Program-made: the position numbers and the translations under genes
In this document: one piece after another, positions 15,425-23,496 of the stretch
How positions within the stretch are numbered: the first letter of the stretch is position 1
How the letters are laid out: each line of letters starts with the position of its first letter
Assembly: GCA_019237595.1 (NCBI GenBank)
Contig: JAFAGU010000166.1
Span: forward strand, 1-23,577
From: Betaproteobacteria bacterium
GTDB taxonomy: Bacteria > Pseudomonadota > Gammaproteobacteria > Burkholderiales > SG8-39
DNA: 23,577 nt
Direction: 5' to 3'
Notes under the pieces: model-generated
Told to the model about the DNA's origin: nothing
The model's input: the letters and a program-made list of their open reading frames with translations, nothing else
The model's database searches: none

Positions 15425-16663
15425 ATGATCGGCCTTGCGAGCGAGGCTACTGCCGCGCTCCTCGGGCTTGCGGGACCCGCGGACGAGACGCTGTCGCGGT
15501 ACTTCCGCGCGCACCGGTCTCTCGGCCGCCGCGAGCGCGCCTTCGTGGCCGAAGCGGCCTATGCAGTGCTTCGCCGCCGGCGCTCGCTCGAGGCGGCTGC
15601 GCGCTCGTCCGAGCCCCGGGCGCTCGTGCTCTGCGCACTGGTTCGGATCCTCGGTTATTCGGCTCGCTCCCTGGACTCGGCGATCGCGCGGGAGGAGCTC
15701 GCCTTCGTCGCGCAGTTGAGATCCGTTTCGCTCGACAATCTCTCGCCTGCCGTGCGCGCCGACCTCCCCGACTGGCTCTGGGAAAGGTTGGTGGCCGAGC
15801 AGGGCGAGGAAGAAGCGGCCCGGATTGCAGCGGGCCTGCTGCAGCCTGCGCCGCTCGACCTGCGCGTCAACATTGCGCGCACGACCCGTGAGGAGGCGCT
15901 GCAGCGGCTTCGCGACGACGGCCTCCAGGCCGTGCCAACGCCGCATTCGCCTGCCGGCCTGCGCCTGCCTGGCAAGCCCGCGATCAACCGGCACCCGCTT
16001 TTCGTCGACGGGTTGATCGAGGTCCAGGACGAGGGCAGCCAGCTCCTCGCCTGGCTCGTCGCTCCGCGACGGGGAGAGATGATTGCGGACTACTGCGCCG
16101 GCGCAGGAGGCAAGACGCTCGCGCTTGCGATGCTCATGCGCGCGAGCGGACGAGTCTATGCGATGGATGTCTCGGCGAAGCGGCTCTCGGCGCTCTCGCC
16201 GCGCGCGGCGCGCGCGCGCGTCACGAGCATTCACCCGCTCGTCCTCTCCGGCGAAAACGACACGCGGGCGAAGCGCCTCGCCGGTAAGCTCGACCGCGTG
16301 CTCGTCGACGCGCCTTGCAGCGGCTTCGGGACGCTCCGACGAAACCCGGACCTCAAGTGGCGCCACGGCCCGGACGCCGTGCGCGAGCTCGCCGCCAAGC
16401 AGCAGGCGATCCTCCGCGCGGCTTCGCGCCTCGTGAAGCGCGGCGGCCGGCTCGTGTATGCGACCTGCAGCATCCTGCGCGAGGAAAACGAAGCGGTCGT
16501 GGATGCGTTCGTCGCGGCGCATCCGCAGTTCGCGCCGGAATCGTGCGGCGATCTTCTCTCCGCCCAGAAGATCGCGATGGAAGCCGGGGAACGGCTTCGC
16601 CTCTGGCCGCACGTGCACGGGACCGACGGGTTCTTCGCTGCGGCGTTCAGGAGGGAAACCTAG
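15425..16663 (+). CDS. RsmB/NOP-family RNA (cytosine-5) methyltransferase
   Basis: The protein has 412 residues from the ATG at 15425. The N-terminal half resembles the NusB-like RNA-binding domain of RsmB (LSRYFRAHRSLGRRERAFVAEAAYAVLRR). The C-terminal half has the SAM-binding CAGAGGK (224-230), motif IV DAPCSG with C298, and motif VI ATCSI with C348, the two cysteines used by m5C methyltransferases. Members methylate rRNA cytosine, as RsmB does at C967 of 16S rRNA. Orthology to rsmB is not proven. An alternative TTG start at 15383 lies right after the DUF3108 stop; neither start has a strong ribosome site. Confidence 0.85.
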   Translation: MIGLASEATAALLGLAGPADETLSRYFRAHRSLGRRERAFVAEAAYAVLRRRRSLEAAARSSEPRALVLCALVRILGYSARSLDSAIAREELAFVAQLRSVSLDNLSPAVRADLPDWLWERLVAEQGEEEAARIAAGLLQPAPLDLRVNIARTTREEALQRLRDDGLQAVPTPHSPAGLRLPGKPAINRHPLFVDGLIEVQDEGSQLLAWLVAPRRGEMIADYCAGAGGKTLALAMLMRASGRVYAMDVSAKRLSALSPRAARARVTSIHPLVLSGENDTRAKRLAGKLDRVLVDAPCSGFGTLRRNPDLKWRHGPDAVRELAAKQQAILRAASRLVKRGGRLVYATCSILREENEAVVDAFVAAHPQFAPESCGDLLSAQKIAMEAGERLRLWPHVHGTDGFFAAAFRRET

Positions 16664-16680
16664 CAGTCATTCGCCTTTGC

Positions 16681-16686
16681 TATATT
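16681..16686 (+). promoter_or_regulatory. Putative -10 element for the porin gene
   Basis: TATATT lies only 7 bases before the GTG start at 16694, so a transcript from it would begin almost at the start codon and would be nearly leaderless. No convincing -35 is present 16-18 bases upstream (ACCTAG region), and no Shine-Dalgarno precedes the GTG. Confidence 0.35.
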
Positions 16687-16693
16687 CGGGCCG

Positions 16694-17986
16694 GTGCGCC
16701 TCGTCGTCGGATTGCTGTGGCTCGCGCTCGCCTTGCAATCCGCCGTGGCGGAGGAGCAGGTGTTCGAGGCGCGCGGGCAGGCAACCTACCTGTGGCAATA
16801 CCACCCGTCCTTCGGGGCTCCGTATAGCGGTACCAACAGCCTCCTGCCGGTCCGCGAACGCGGCTACACATTCACATCGACGCTGTTCCTCGGCGCTCGC
16901 TCGGGCGACACGGAGCTTTATTTCAACCCGGAGTTCGTGCGGGCTTTCGCCTTTTCGGACCTGCATGGCCTGGGCGGGCTTTCCAACGGCGAAAACCAGC
17001 GCGGCGCAGGCCCGACGCTGCGGGGCTACCGCGCGCGGCTCTTCGTACGCCAGACCTGGAACGTTTCCGGAGAGCGCGAGGAGCAGGCGTCGGAGCCCAA
17101 TCAGGTCAAGGCGAGCTACGCGCCGGAGCGATTCGTCCTCACCGCAGGAAACCTCTCCGTGCTCGACGTCTTCGACGCCATGGACTACAGCCACGATCCG
17201 CGCACGCAGTTCATGAATTGGTCGGGGTTGACGTACGGCGCCTTCGACTATGCCGCCGACGCGCGCGGCTATACGTGGGGCGCCGCACTCGAATACATCC
17301 ATCCGAAGTGGCAGGCTCGCGTAGGGCGCTTCCTCGTGCCGGTGGAATCGAACGGCATCCGCCTCGAATGGTCCTTTCTCAAGCGCTACTCGGATGTCGC
17401 GGAGCTCGAGCTTCCCTACAAGCTCGGCGAGCGGTCCGGCATCTTCCGCGTGCTGGGCTTCCAGAATCGCGTGACCGCCGGATCCTTCGACGAGGCGGTG
17501 GCCGTGGCGCCGGCGGGCGCGGCGCCGGACGTGGCCAACGTTCGCCGGGCGCAGACCAAGCGGGGCATCGGCGTAAGCACGCAGATCGAGGCGACCGATG
17601 ACGTCGGTGCCTACGTGCGCGCCGGGTGGAGCGACGGGCGCACCGAGGAATTCATGTTCACGGAAATCGACCGCTCGCTCGCGGCCGGCGTCCTCGTGAA
17701 AGGCACTTCCTGGGGCCGGCCGGAGGACAAGCTCGGGTTCGCGGGCTATGTGAACGGCCTTTCCCGCGCCCACCGGGATTACCTCGCAGCCGGCGGCCTT
17801 GGATTCTTCCTCGGCGACGGCCGCCTGAACTATGCGACGGAGCGGATCGCGGAAACGTTCTACAGCCTCGGCGTGAACAAGTACTGGAGCGTGTCGCTCG
17901 GCTACCAGCGCATCGGGAACCCCGGATACAACCGCGACCGCGGGCCGGTGGACGTCCTTACGCTACGCTTGCACGTCGAGATTTGA
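16694..17986 (+). CDS. Carbohydrate porin, OprB-like (outer membrane beta-barrel)
   Basis: The protein has 430 residues. It has a signal peptide (1-19, MRLVVGLLWLALALQSAVA, then EEQVFEARGQ) and a beta-barrel-like body with alternating short strands rich in tyrosine and glycine. Segments such as NWSGLTYGAFDYAADARGYTWGAALEYIHPKW match the OprB carbohydrate-selective porin pattern. Such porins let sugars or similar small solutes cross the outer membrane. No sugar transport or catabolism gene is adjacent, so the substrate is unknown. The GTG start is the only one giving a signal peptide. Confidence 0.8.
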   Translation: MRLVVGLLWLALALQSAVAEEQVFEARGQATYLWQYHPSFGAPYSGTNSLLPVRERGYTFTSTLFLGARSGDTELYFNPEFVRAFAFSDLHGLGGLSNGENQRGAGPTLRGYRARLFVRQTWNVSGEREEQASEPNQVKASYAPERFVLTAGNLSVLDVFDAMDYSHDPRTQFMNWSGLTYGAFDYAADARGYTWGAALEYIHPKWQARVGRFLVPVESNGIRLEWSFLKRYSDVAELELPYKLGERSGIFRVLGFQNRVTAGSFDEAVAVAPAGAAPDVANVRRAQTKRGIGVSTQIEATDDVGAYVRAGWSDGRTEEFMFTEIDRSLAAGVLVKGTSWGRPEDKLGFAGYVNGLSRAHRDYLAAGGLGFFLGDGRLNYATERIAETFYSLGVNKYWSVSLGYQRIGNPGYNRDRGPVDVLTLRLHVEI

Positions 17987-17993
17987 GGCCATG

Positions 17994-18032
17994 CGGGAAC
18001 ATGCGGGCGCCCGGAATGTCCCAAAAAAGCCC
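17994..18032. repeat. Imperfect inverted repeat after the porin gene
   Basis: GGGAACAT at about 17996-18003 can pair with ATGTCCC at 18016-18022 with one bulged base, around the inner palindrome GGGCGCCC. It is followed by six A on the plus strand, not T, so it is not a classical terminator. It may mark the 3' end of the porin transcript, but evidence is thin. Confidence 0.25.
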
Positions 18033-18082
18033 TTTGTTGATCCGCATTTATATTCTTTGCCGATGAGCCGACCCGCTTCGCG

Positions 18083-18088
18083 TAGAAT
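18083..18088 (+). promoter_or_regulatory. Putative -10 element for the desaturase gene
   Basis: TAGAAT (5 of 6 to TATAAT) lies 46 bases before the desaturase ATG at 18135. No good -35 is visible at the proper spacing, so the promoter call is tentative. Confidence 0.35.
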
Positions 18089-18134
18089 GCCCCGGCCTTC
18101 CCCATAAAACGATATCAAGGGGCCGCAACCACAC

Positions 18135-19307
18135 ATGATCTTCTCCGGTTTCATCGAACTTCCCTGGTGGGGCTACGTCCTCGCGGCGCTTGCCCTGACG
18201 CACGTGACCATCGCCGGGGTGACCATCTACCTGCACCGATGCCAGGCGCACCGGGCGCTCGACCTGCACCCCATCGTGTCGCATTTCTTCCGCTTCTGGC
18301 TCTGGATGACCACGGGCATGGTCACCAAGGAGTGGGCCGCGATCCACCGCAAGCACCATGCGAAGTGCGAGACCCCCGAGGACCCGCACAGCCCGCAGGT
18401 CTACGGCATCAACCGGGTGCTCTGGCTGGGCGTGTTCCTCTACGTGAAGGAGGCGTTCAACCGCGAGACGCTCGAGCGCTACGGCCACGGCACGCCGGAC
18501 GACTGGATCGAGCGCAAGCTCTACTCGAAGCACTCCTACGTCGGGATTTTCTCGCTCTTGGCCGCTTACCTGTTCATCTTCGGCGTCGTCCCGGGCGTGC
18601 TGATCTGGCTCACGCAGGTCGCCTGGATCCCCTTCTGGGCCGCGGGCGTCATCAACGGCGTCGGCCACTATTTCGGCTATCGCAACTACGACGTGTCCGA
18701 TGCCAGCACCAACATCGTTCCCTGGGGCATCCTCATCGGCGGGGAAGAGTTGCACAACAACCACCACGCCTTTGCTTCGTCGGCCAAGCTGTCCTCCAAG
18801 TGGTACGAGTTCGACATCGGCTGGATGTACATCCGCATCCTCGAAGCGTTGGGCCTTGCCACGGTGAAGAAGGTGGCGCCCAAGCCGCGATTCGCTGCGC
18901 CGAAGGAGGCTGCCGACCTCGAAACGCTCCACGCGGTGATCGCCAACCGCTACGACGTGCTTTCCCGCTACGCGAAGTCCGTGCGTGCGACCTACCGCGC
19001 GGAGCTGAGCCGCCTGCGCGAGTGGTCTCCGCGCGACGCCGAGATGCTCAGGTCCTTCCGCCGCGCTCTTTTGCGCGGGCAGCAACTCGCCGATGCGGAA
19101 GGCCACCGGATGTCCGAGGCGCTCAAGCACTCGCGAGCCCTCGAAGTCGCGGTGCACATGCGCGACGAGCTGGTGAAGCTCTGGGATCGCTCGAGCGCTT
19201 CCAAGGAGCAGCTCCTGCGCCAGCTCCAGGACTGGTGCCGCCGCGCGGAAGCGAGCGGAGTGCCGCCGCTCGTGGACTTCTCGCAGCGGCTGCGCTCGTA
19301 CGCCTAG
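18135..19307 (+). CDS. Fatty acid desaturase (acyl-CoA/acyl-lipid delta-9 type)
   Basis: The protein has 390 residues. Three histidine boxes of membrane desaturases are present: HRCQAH (34-39), HRKHH (71-75) and HNNHH (207-211). Hydrophobic segments flank them. These enzymes insert a cis double bond into acyl chains with a di-iron centre, changing membrane fluidity. From about residue 250 a tail of 140 residues follows the normal end of the desaturase fold; it is charged and helical (for example SRYAKSVRATYRAELSRLREW) with no obvious domain. A strong terminator follows the gene, and the ribosomal protein genes converge on it. Confidence 0.9.
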   Translation: MIFSGFIELPWWGYVLAALALTHVTIAGVTIYLHRCQAHRALDLHPIVSHFFRFWLWMTTGMVTKEWAAIHRKHHAKCETPEDPHSPQVYGINRVLWLGVFLYVKEAFNRETLERYGHGTPDDWIERKLYSKHSYVGIFSLLAAYLFIFGVVPGVLIWLTQVAWIPFWAAGVINGVGHYFGYRNYDVSDASTNIVPWGILIGGEELHNNHHAFASSAKLSSKWYEFDIGWMYIRILEALGLATVKKVAPKPRFAAPKEAADLETLHAVIANRYDVLSRYAKSVRATYRAELSRLREWSPRDAEMLRSFRRALLRGQQLADAEGHRMSEALKHSRALEVAVHMRDELVKLWDRSSASKEQLLRQLQDWCRRAEASGVPPLVDFSQRLRSYA

Positions 19308-19324
19308 GCGAGCATCCTGAATGA

Positions 19325-19352
19325 AAAAAGGCCCGCGCGAGCGGGCCTTTTT
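19325..19352. terminator. Bidirectional intrinsic terminator between the desaturase and rpmG
   Basis: A perfect 12-base inverted repeat, AAAAAGGCCCGC (19325-19336) and GCGGGCCTTTTT (19341-19352), with a GCGA loop. The T run on the plus strand terminates the desaturase transcript, and on the minus strand six T follow the stem, terminating rpmG. Confidence 0.93.
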
Positions 19353-19372
19353 GTTTGGTCTTGCCCTCCGCC

Positions 19373-19528
19373 CTACTTCAGCTTGCCTTCCTTGTAGAGG
19401 ACGTGCTTGCGCGCCTTGGGATCGTACTTCTTGATCTCCAGCTTGTCGGGCGTGGTGCGCTTGTTCTTCGTCGTGGTGTAGAAGTGGCCGGTGCCGGCCG
19501 AGGACTCGAGCTTGATTTTCTCGCGCAT
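19373..19528 (-). CDS. rpmG: 50S ribosomal protein L33
   Basis: The protein has 51 residues (start MREKIKLESSAGTGHFYTTT, end KHVLYKEGKLK), the normal size for L33. It lacks the four zinc-binding cysteines of some L33 proteins, so it is the zinc-independent form. It belongs to the large subunit near the E site. It lies 10 bases after rpmB and is translated in the same direction. Confidence 0.96.
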   Translation of the reverse strand: MREKIKLESSAGTGHFYTTTKNKRTTPDKLEIKKYDPKARKHVLYKEGKLK

Positions 19529-19538
19529 GGTTGCTCCC

Positions 19539-19787
19539 TCAGGCCGCCTTGCGGCGGGCCTTGGCCTTCGCCTCGATCTCGGCGAGCACGGCCTCGACGC
19601 CCAGTTTGTCGATGCGCCGCAGGCCGGCCGTGGACACGCGCAGGCGCACCCACCGGTTCTGGCTCTCGACCCAGAACCGGCGGTAATGCAGGTTGGGCTC
19701 GAACGTGCGGATGGTCTTGTTGTTCGCGTGGGACACGTAGTGGCCCTTGATCGGCTTCTTGCCGGTCACCTGGCAGACGCGGGGCAT
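19539..19787 (-). CDS. rpmB: 50S ribosomal protein L28
   Basis: The protein has 82 residues and the typical start MPRVCQVTGKKPIKGHYVSH, with the L28 core PNLHYRRFWVESQNRWVRLRVS. It lacks the paired CxxC zinc motifs. It is a structural protein of the large subunit. A GGAG lies upstream of the ATG. rpmB and rpmG form a small operon with a clear -10 upstream (19818-19823), ending at the 19325-19352 terminator. Confidence 0.96.
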   Translation of the reverse strand: MPRVCQVTGKKPIKGHYVSHANNKTIRTFEPNLHYRRFWVESQNRWVRLRVSTAGLRRIDKLGVEAVLAEIEAKAKARRKAA

Positions 19788-19817
19788 TGCGGACTCCGGG
19801 ATTGCGAAAAGGGGCGG

Positions 19818-19823
19818 ATTATA
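19818..19823 (-). promoter_or_regulatory. rpmB-rpmG promoter, -10 element
   Basis: The minus strand reads a perfect TATAAT at 19823-19818, 30 bases before the rpmB ATG. The -35 region 17 bases upstream lies inside the 3' end of radC and is weak (CTCCTC-like), so the exact extent is uncertain. Confidence 0.65.
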
Positions 19824-19837
19824 CAGCCATTTTTCGC

Positions 19838-20509
19838 CTAGAGGAGCCCTCGCTCCGCGAAGGAGATGGACTGCGATCCTGCGACGACGAAGTGGTCGAG
19901 CACCTTCACGTCGACGAGCGCGAGCGCGTCCCGGAGATTGCGCGTGAGGAGCTCGTCCGCCTGGCTCGGCTGCGCGGCCCCGGAAGGATGGTTGTGGGCG
20001 AAGATCACCGCCGCCGCGTTGCGCGCCAGTGCCGCCTTCACGATCTCTCGCGGATAGACGCTCGTCTGGGTGAGCGTGCCGCGAAAGGGCTCCTCCACCG
20101 CGAGGACGCGATGCTGCGCGTCGAGCCAGAGGCACACGAAGACTTCGTGCGGCCGTGCCTTGAGCGTTAGGCGAAGATAGTCTCGCACCGCGCCAGGTGA
20201 AGTGAGCGCCGCTCCGGCGGCGAGGGATTCCTTGAGCGAGCGCCTGGCGAGCTCGATCGCCGCGGCAAGTTGCGCGCGCTTCGCGGCGCCCAGGCCTTTC
20301 ACCGCGCCGAGCAGCCCCTGGCCGTCGAGCAGGCCCGCAATGCCGCCGAATCGGGCGAGCAGCTCGCGCGCGAGGTCCACGGCGGTCTTGCCGCGAGTTC
20401 CCGTGCGGAGCAGGACCGCCACGAGTTCCGCATCGCTGAGGCTCGCCGCTCCCGCCGCGAGCAGCCTTTCGCGCGGCCGTTCGGCGGCCGGCCAGTCGGA
20501 GATGCCCAA
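19838..20509 (-). CDS. radC: RadC family JAMM/MPN+ domain protein
   Basis: The protein has 223 residues. An N-terminal helix-hairpin-helix-like part (about 20-95, DAELVAVLLRTGTRG and GLGAAKRAQLAAAIE) is followed by a JAMM metalloprotease-like domain. Zinc ligands are in AHNHPSGAAQPSQAD (H172, H174, D185). Despite the name, a role in DNA repair is doubtful, and the biochemical function of RadC is unsettled. The start codon is TTG at 20509, with AAAGGA about 8 bases upstream; no in-frame ATG is near. The gene is divergent from coaBC. Confidence 0.93.
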   Translation of the reverse strand: MGISDWPAAERPRERLLAAGAASLSDAELVAVLLRTGTRGKTAVDLARELLARFGGIAGLLDGQGLLGAVKGLGAAKRAQLAAAIELARRSLKESLAAGAALTSPGAVRDYLRLTLKARPHEVFVCLWLDAQHRVLAVEEPFRGTLTQTSVYPREIVKAALARNAAAVIFAHNHPSGAAQPSQADELLTRNLRDALALVDVKVLDHFVVAGSQSISFAERGLL

Positions 20510-20569
20510 GGTGGCTTTCCTTTAAAATCCTCTCTCCTTAACGGCGGGACTCCGCATCCGGATGACGCC

Positions 20570-21766
20570 ATGACGACCACGCCCCTCAAGGGAAGGAAGA
20601 TCCTGCTCGGCATTACCGGCGGTATCGCGGCCTACAAGGCGGCGGAGCTCGTCCGCCTGCTGAAGAAGGAAGGCGCCGACGTGCGCGTGGCCATGACGGA
20701 GGCTGCGGCGCATTTCGTCACACCGGTCACCTTGCAGGCTCTTTCCGGCGCGGCGGTCTGGACCGACCTATGGGACAGCCGCGTTGCCGACGGCATGGGG
20801 CACATCGAGCTCTCCCGGGACCGGGAGATCATCTTGGTTGCGCCGGCCTCCGCGGACTTCATGGCCAAGCTTGCGCACGGGCTCGCCGACGACCTGCTCT
20901 CGACGCTCTGCCTCGCTCGCCGCTGCCCGCTCATGCTCGCGCCCGCGATGAACGTCGAGATGTGGCAGAACCCGGCAACGCAGCGCAACGTCGCGGCCCT
21001 CTACGAGGATGACGTCCTCTTCGCCGGGCCGGCGGCGGGCGACCAGGCCTGCGGCGAGACCGGGCTCGGCCGGATGGAGGACCCCGCGGATATCCTCGAG
21101 GAGCTCGAGGCGTTCTTCCAGCCCAAGCGCCTCGCCGGCAAGCGGATCGTGGTCACTGCAGGTCCCACCGAAGAGCCGGTCGACCCCGTGCGGATGCTCA
21201 CCAACGCGAGCTCGGGAAAGATGGGCTACGCGGTCGCCCGCGCCGCGCGCGAGGCCGGGGCCGAAGTCACGCTCGTGAGCGGCCCGGTCGCGCTCCCGAC
21301 GCCACCCGGGGTCTCGCGCGTGAACGTGCGCACGGCGGCGGAGATGTTCGAGGCGGTGAAGAAGTCCGCGAAGTCCTGCGATGTATTCATCTCCGTCGCG
21401 GCGGTTGCCGACTATCGCGTCAAGAACCCTTCCGGGCAGAAGCTTAAGAAGGCGAACGGCAAGGACCTTTCGCTGCAGCTCGAGGAGAACCCGGACATCC
21501 TCGCCTGGGTCGCTTCGCTGCCGAAGGCGCCGTTCTGCGTCGGCTTCGCTGCGGAGAGCGAGAAGCTCCTGCAAAATGCGAAGGAAAAGCGCGCGAGGAA
21601 GAAAGTCCCGCTGCTCGCGGCCAACCTCGCGCAGGATGGGCTGGGCGGCGAGGACAACGCGATCGTACTGCTCGACGAGCGTGGCGAGCACGACCTCGGC
21701 CGCGGCCCGAAGATCGAGCTGGCGAGGAAGCTCCTCGAGCACGTCGCCGGCATGCTGAAGGGATGA
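20570..21766 (+). CDS. coaBC: Bifunctional PPCDC / PPC synthetase
   Basis: The protein has 398 residues. The N-terminal CoaC half is a flavin-dependent decarboxylase: ITGGIAAYK (15-23), active-site H78, PAMNVEMW (125-132) and C161 in CGETGLGRM, as in E. coli. The C-terminal CoaB half begins at VTAGPTEEPVDPVR (195-208) and continues with TNASSGKMG. Together they convert 4'-phosphopantothenate to 4'-phosphopantetheine by CTP-dependent cysteine addition and decarboxylation. I start it at the ATG at 20570; the open frame upstream is a shadow of radC. A TAAAAT (20522-20527) may be a -10. The stop overlaps the dut start. Confidence 0.96.
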   Translation: MTTTPLKGRKILLGITGGIAAYKAAELVRLLKKEGADVRVAMTEAAAHFVTPVTLQALSGAAVWTDLWDSRVADGMGHIELSRDREIILVAPASADFMAKLAHGLADDLLSTLCLARRCPLMLAPAMNVEMWQNPATQRNVAALYEDDVLFAGPAAGDQACGETGLGRMEDPADILEELEAFFQPKRLAGKRIVVTAGPTEEPVDPVRMLTNASSGKMGYAVARAAREAGAEVTLVSGPVALPTPPGVSRVNVRTAAEMFEAVKKSAKSCDVFISVAAVADYRVKNPSGQKLKKANGKDLSLQLEENPDILAWVASLPKAPFCVGFAAESEKLLQNAKEKRARKKVPLLAANLAQDGLGGEDNAIVLLDERGEHDLGRGPKIELARKLLEHVAGMLKG

Positions 21767-22212
21767 TGAGGAAGCTCCAGGTCAAGATCCTCGACGAGAG
21801 GATCCGCGGCATGCTGCCGCACTACGCGAGCGCCGGCGCGGCGGGACTCGACCTCCGCGCCTGCATCGAGGGCGAGCTCGCCCTCGTCCCCGGCGAGTCG
21901 CAGCTCGTCTCCTCCGGGATCGCGATCCATATCGGCGATCCGGGGTACGCGGCGATGGTCCTGCCTCGCTCGGGCCTTGGCGCGAAGAGCGGCATCGTCC
22001 TGGGCAACCTCGTCGGGCTGATCGACTCCGACTACCAGGGTCCGCTGATGGTTTCGCTCTGGAACCGCGGCCAGGCGAAATTCACGATCCAGCCGCTCGA
22101 CCGCATTGCCCAGCTCGTGATCGTGCCGGTGCTTCAGGTGGAGTTCCAGGTGGTCGAGGAATTCGCCGCGAGCCATCGCGGCGCGGGCGGCTTCGGCTCC
22201 ACGGGCCGCTGA
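21763..22212 (+). CDS. dut: Deoxyuridine 5'-triphosphate nucleotidohydrolase
   Basis: The protein has 149 residues, typical for a trimeric dUTPase. All five conserved motifs are present: SAGAAGLDLRA (23-33), PRSGLG (68-73), GLIDSDYQGPL (85-95, with catalytic D90 position), RIAQLVI (114-120) and RGAGGFGSTG (139-148). It hydrolyses dUTP to dUMP and pyrophosphate, preventing uracil misincorporation. The ATG overlaps the coaBC TGA; a second ATG directly after it is also possible. coaBC-dut is a widely conserved gene pair. Confidence 0.97.
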   Translation: MMRKLQVKILDERIRGMLPHYASAGAAGLDLRACIEGELALVPGESQLVSSGIAIHIGDPGYAAMVLPRSGLGAKSGIVLGNLVGLIDSDYQGPLMVSLWNRGQAKFTIQPLDRIAQLVIVPVLQVEFQVVEEFAASHRGAGGFGSTGR

Positions 22213-22236
22213 ACCCGCGACCGGCGGCCACGCCGG

Positions 22237-23496
22237 CTAGGTGAGCATGTCGTCCCAGATGTTTCTCGCCCAGCTCCACGCATAGGTCGCTTCGCGCTCG
22301 CTTCGCGCCGCGGAGATTCCGTTCGAACCCGGCGCGATCGTCACGGTCTTCTCCCGGTCGTTCCAGCGGTGGACGGACGCCACGTGGATCGCCTCGCTTT
22401 CGGAGACGAAGCTGTAGCAGGCGCTCGCCAGCACCGGATCCGGATTCGGCGCGCGGTCCGAGAGGAGGTCGATGATGGCCGCGGCGCAGAGCTTGCCGTG
22501 CTGGTTCGCCATGTGCCCGGCCTTCGCCATGGCCGGCGCCGCGAGCGTCGCATCGCCGAGCACATGCACGCCGGGCACGGCGGTGGACTCCATCGTGCGC
22601 CAGTCGACGTTGCACCAGCGCTGGTTGTGCGTGATGAGGCCGGTCGCCCCGGCGATCGCCGCCGCCCGCTGCGGCGGGATCACGTTCAGCACGTCGCCCT
22701 TCGCTTCGTCGAGCTCGAGCTTCAGCGTGCGGCTGCCCGCGTCGACCCCGACGGCGAGCGAGTTGGGCTGGTAGTCGATCATTCCGCGGTAGAGCTCCTC
22801 CCACGCGCGGCGGAAGAGCGGCGCCTTGGACGTGATGTCCGGATTGGCGTCGAACACCAGCACCTTCGAGCGCGGCTTCGCCTTCCTGAAGTACGAAGCG
22901 ACCTGGCAGGCGCGCTCGTACGGCCCGGGCGGGCAGCGATAGGGGGCAAGCGGGATGGAAAGGACGAAGACGCCGCCGTCCGGCATCTCCTCGACCTGCC
23001 GCCGGAGCGCGAGCGTTTCGGGCCCGGCCTTCCAGGCGGCGAGCACGCGGCCGGAGGCGGACGCCGCCTCGTAGCCCGCCATCTCCGCGAGGATGAACTC
23101 CACGCCCGGCGAGACGACGAGGCGGTCGTACGTCAATTCGGCGCCGCCGCGCAGGCGAACGGATCGGCGCCGTGCATCGATCGCCGATGCCGCATCGCGC
23201 ACGATGCGTACGCCGCGGCTCGCGAGGCCGTCGTAGCGCCGGCTGATGTCCGCAATGGACGCATGGCCCCCGACCACGAGGTTGGAGAGGGGGCACGAGA
23301 CGAACGCTTCGCCCGGTTCCACGAGGGTGACGTCGATCACGGGTTCCCAGAGCTTGAGGTACTTCGCGGCCGTTGCGCCGCCGTAACCGCCGCCGATGAC
23401 CACGACGCGCGCGCCCTTGGCCGCTGAGCGCGCCGGCTGCGCGGGCCGCGCGAGTGCGCCGGCAGCAGCGAAAGCGAGGAACCGGCGGCGATTCAT
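22237..23496 (-). CDS. fccB: Sulfide dehydrogenase (flavocytochrome c) flavoprotein subunit
   Basis: The protein has 419 residues. The twin-arginine signal RRRFLAFAAAG at the N-terminus indicates Tat export. An FAD-binding fold opens with VVVIGGGYGG (32-40). C68 in SCPLSNLV is placed like the cysteine that carries the covalent FAD in Allochromatium FccB; C188 (APYRCPPG) and C360 (ACYSF) are plausible counterparts of its redox disulfide. That correspondence is inferred from spacing. The enzyme oxidises sulfide in the periplasm and passes electrons to a cytochrome c subunit. Its ATG overlaps the stop of the partial cytochrome gene upstream. SoxF is a close relative and cannot be excluded. Confidence 0.88.
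   Translation of the reverse strand: MNRRRFLAFAAAGALARPAQPARSAAKGARVVVIGGGYGGATAAKYLKLWEPVIDVTLVEPGEAFVSCPLSNLVVGGHASIADISRRYDGLASRGVRIVRDAASAIDARRRSVRLRGGAELTYDRLVVSPGVEFILAEMAGYEAASASGRVLAAWKAGPETLALRRQVEEMPDGGVFVLSIPLAPYRCPPGPYERACQVASYFRKAKPRSKVLVFDANPDITSKAPLFRRAWEELYRGMIDYQPNSLAVGVDAGSRTLKLELDEAKGDVLNVIPPQRAAAIAGATGLITHNQRWCNVDWRTMESTAVPGVHVLGDATLAAPAMAKAGHMANQHGKLCAAAIIDLLSDRAPNPDPVLASACYSFVSESEAIHVASVHRWNDREKTVTIAPGSNGISAARSEREATYAWSWARNIWDDMLT

Noticed and set aside
18034..18054. A promoter TTGTTG / TATATT before the desaturase
   Set aside because: The spacing between the two boxes is 9 bases, far too short for sigma70.
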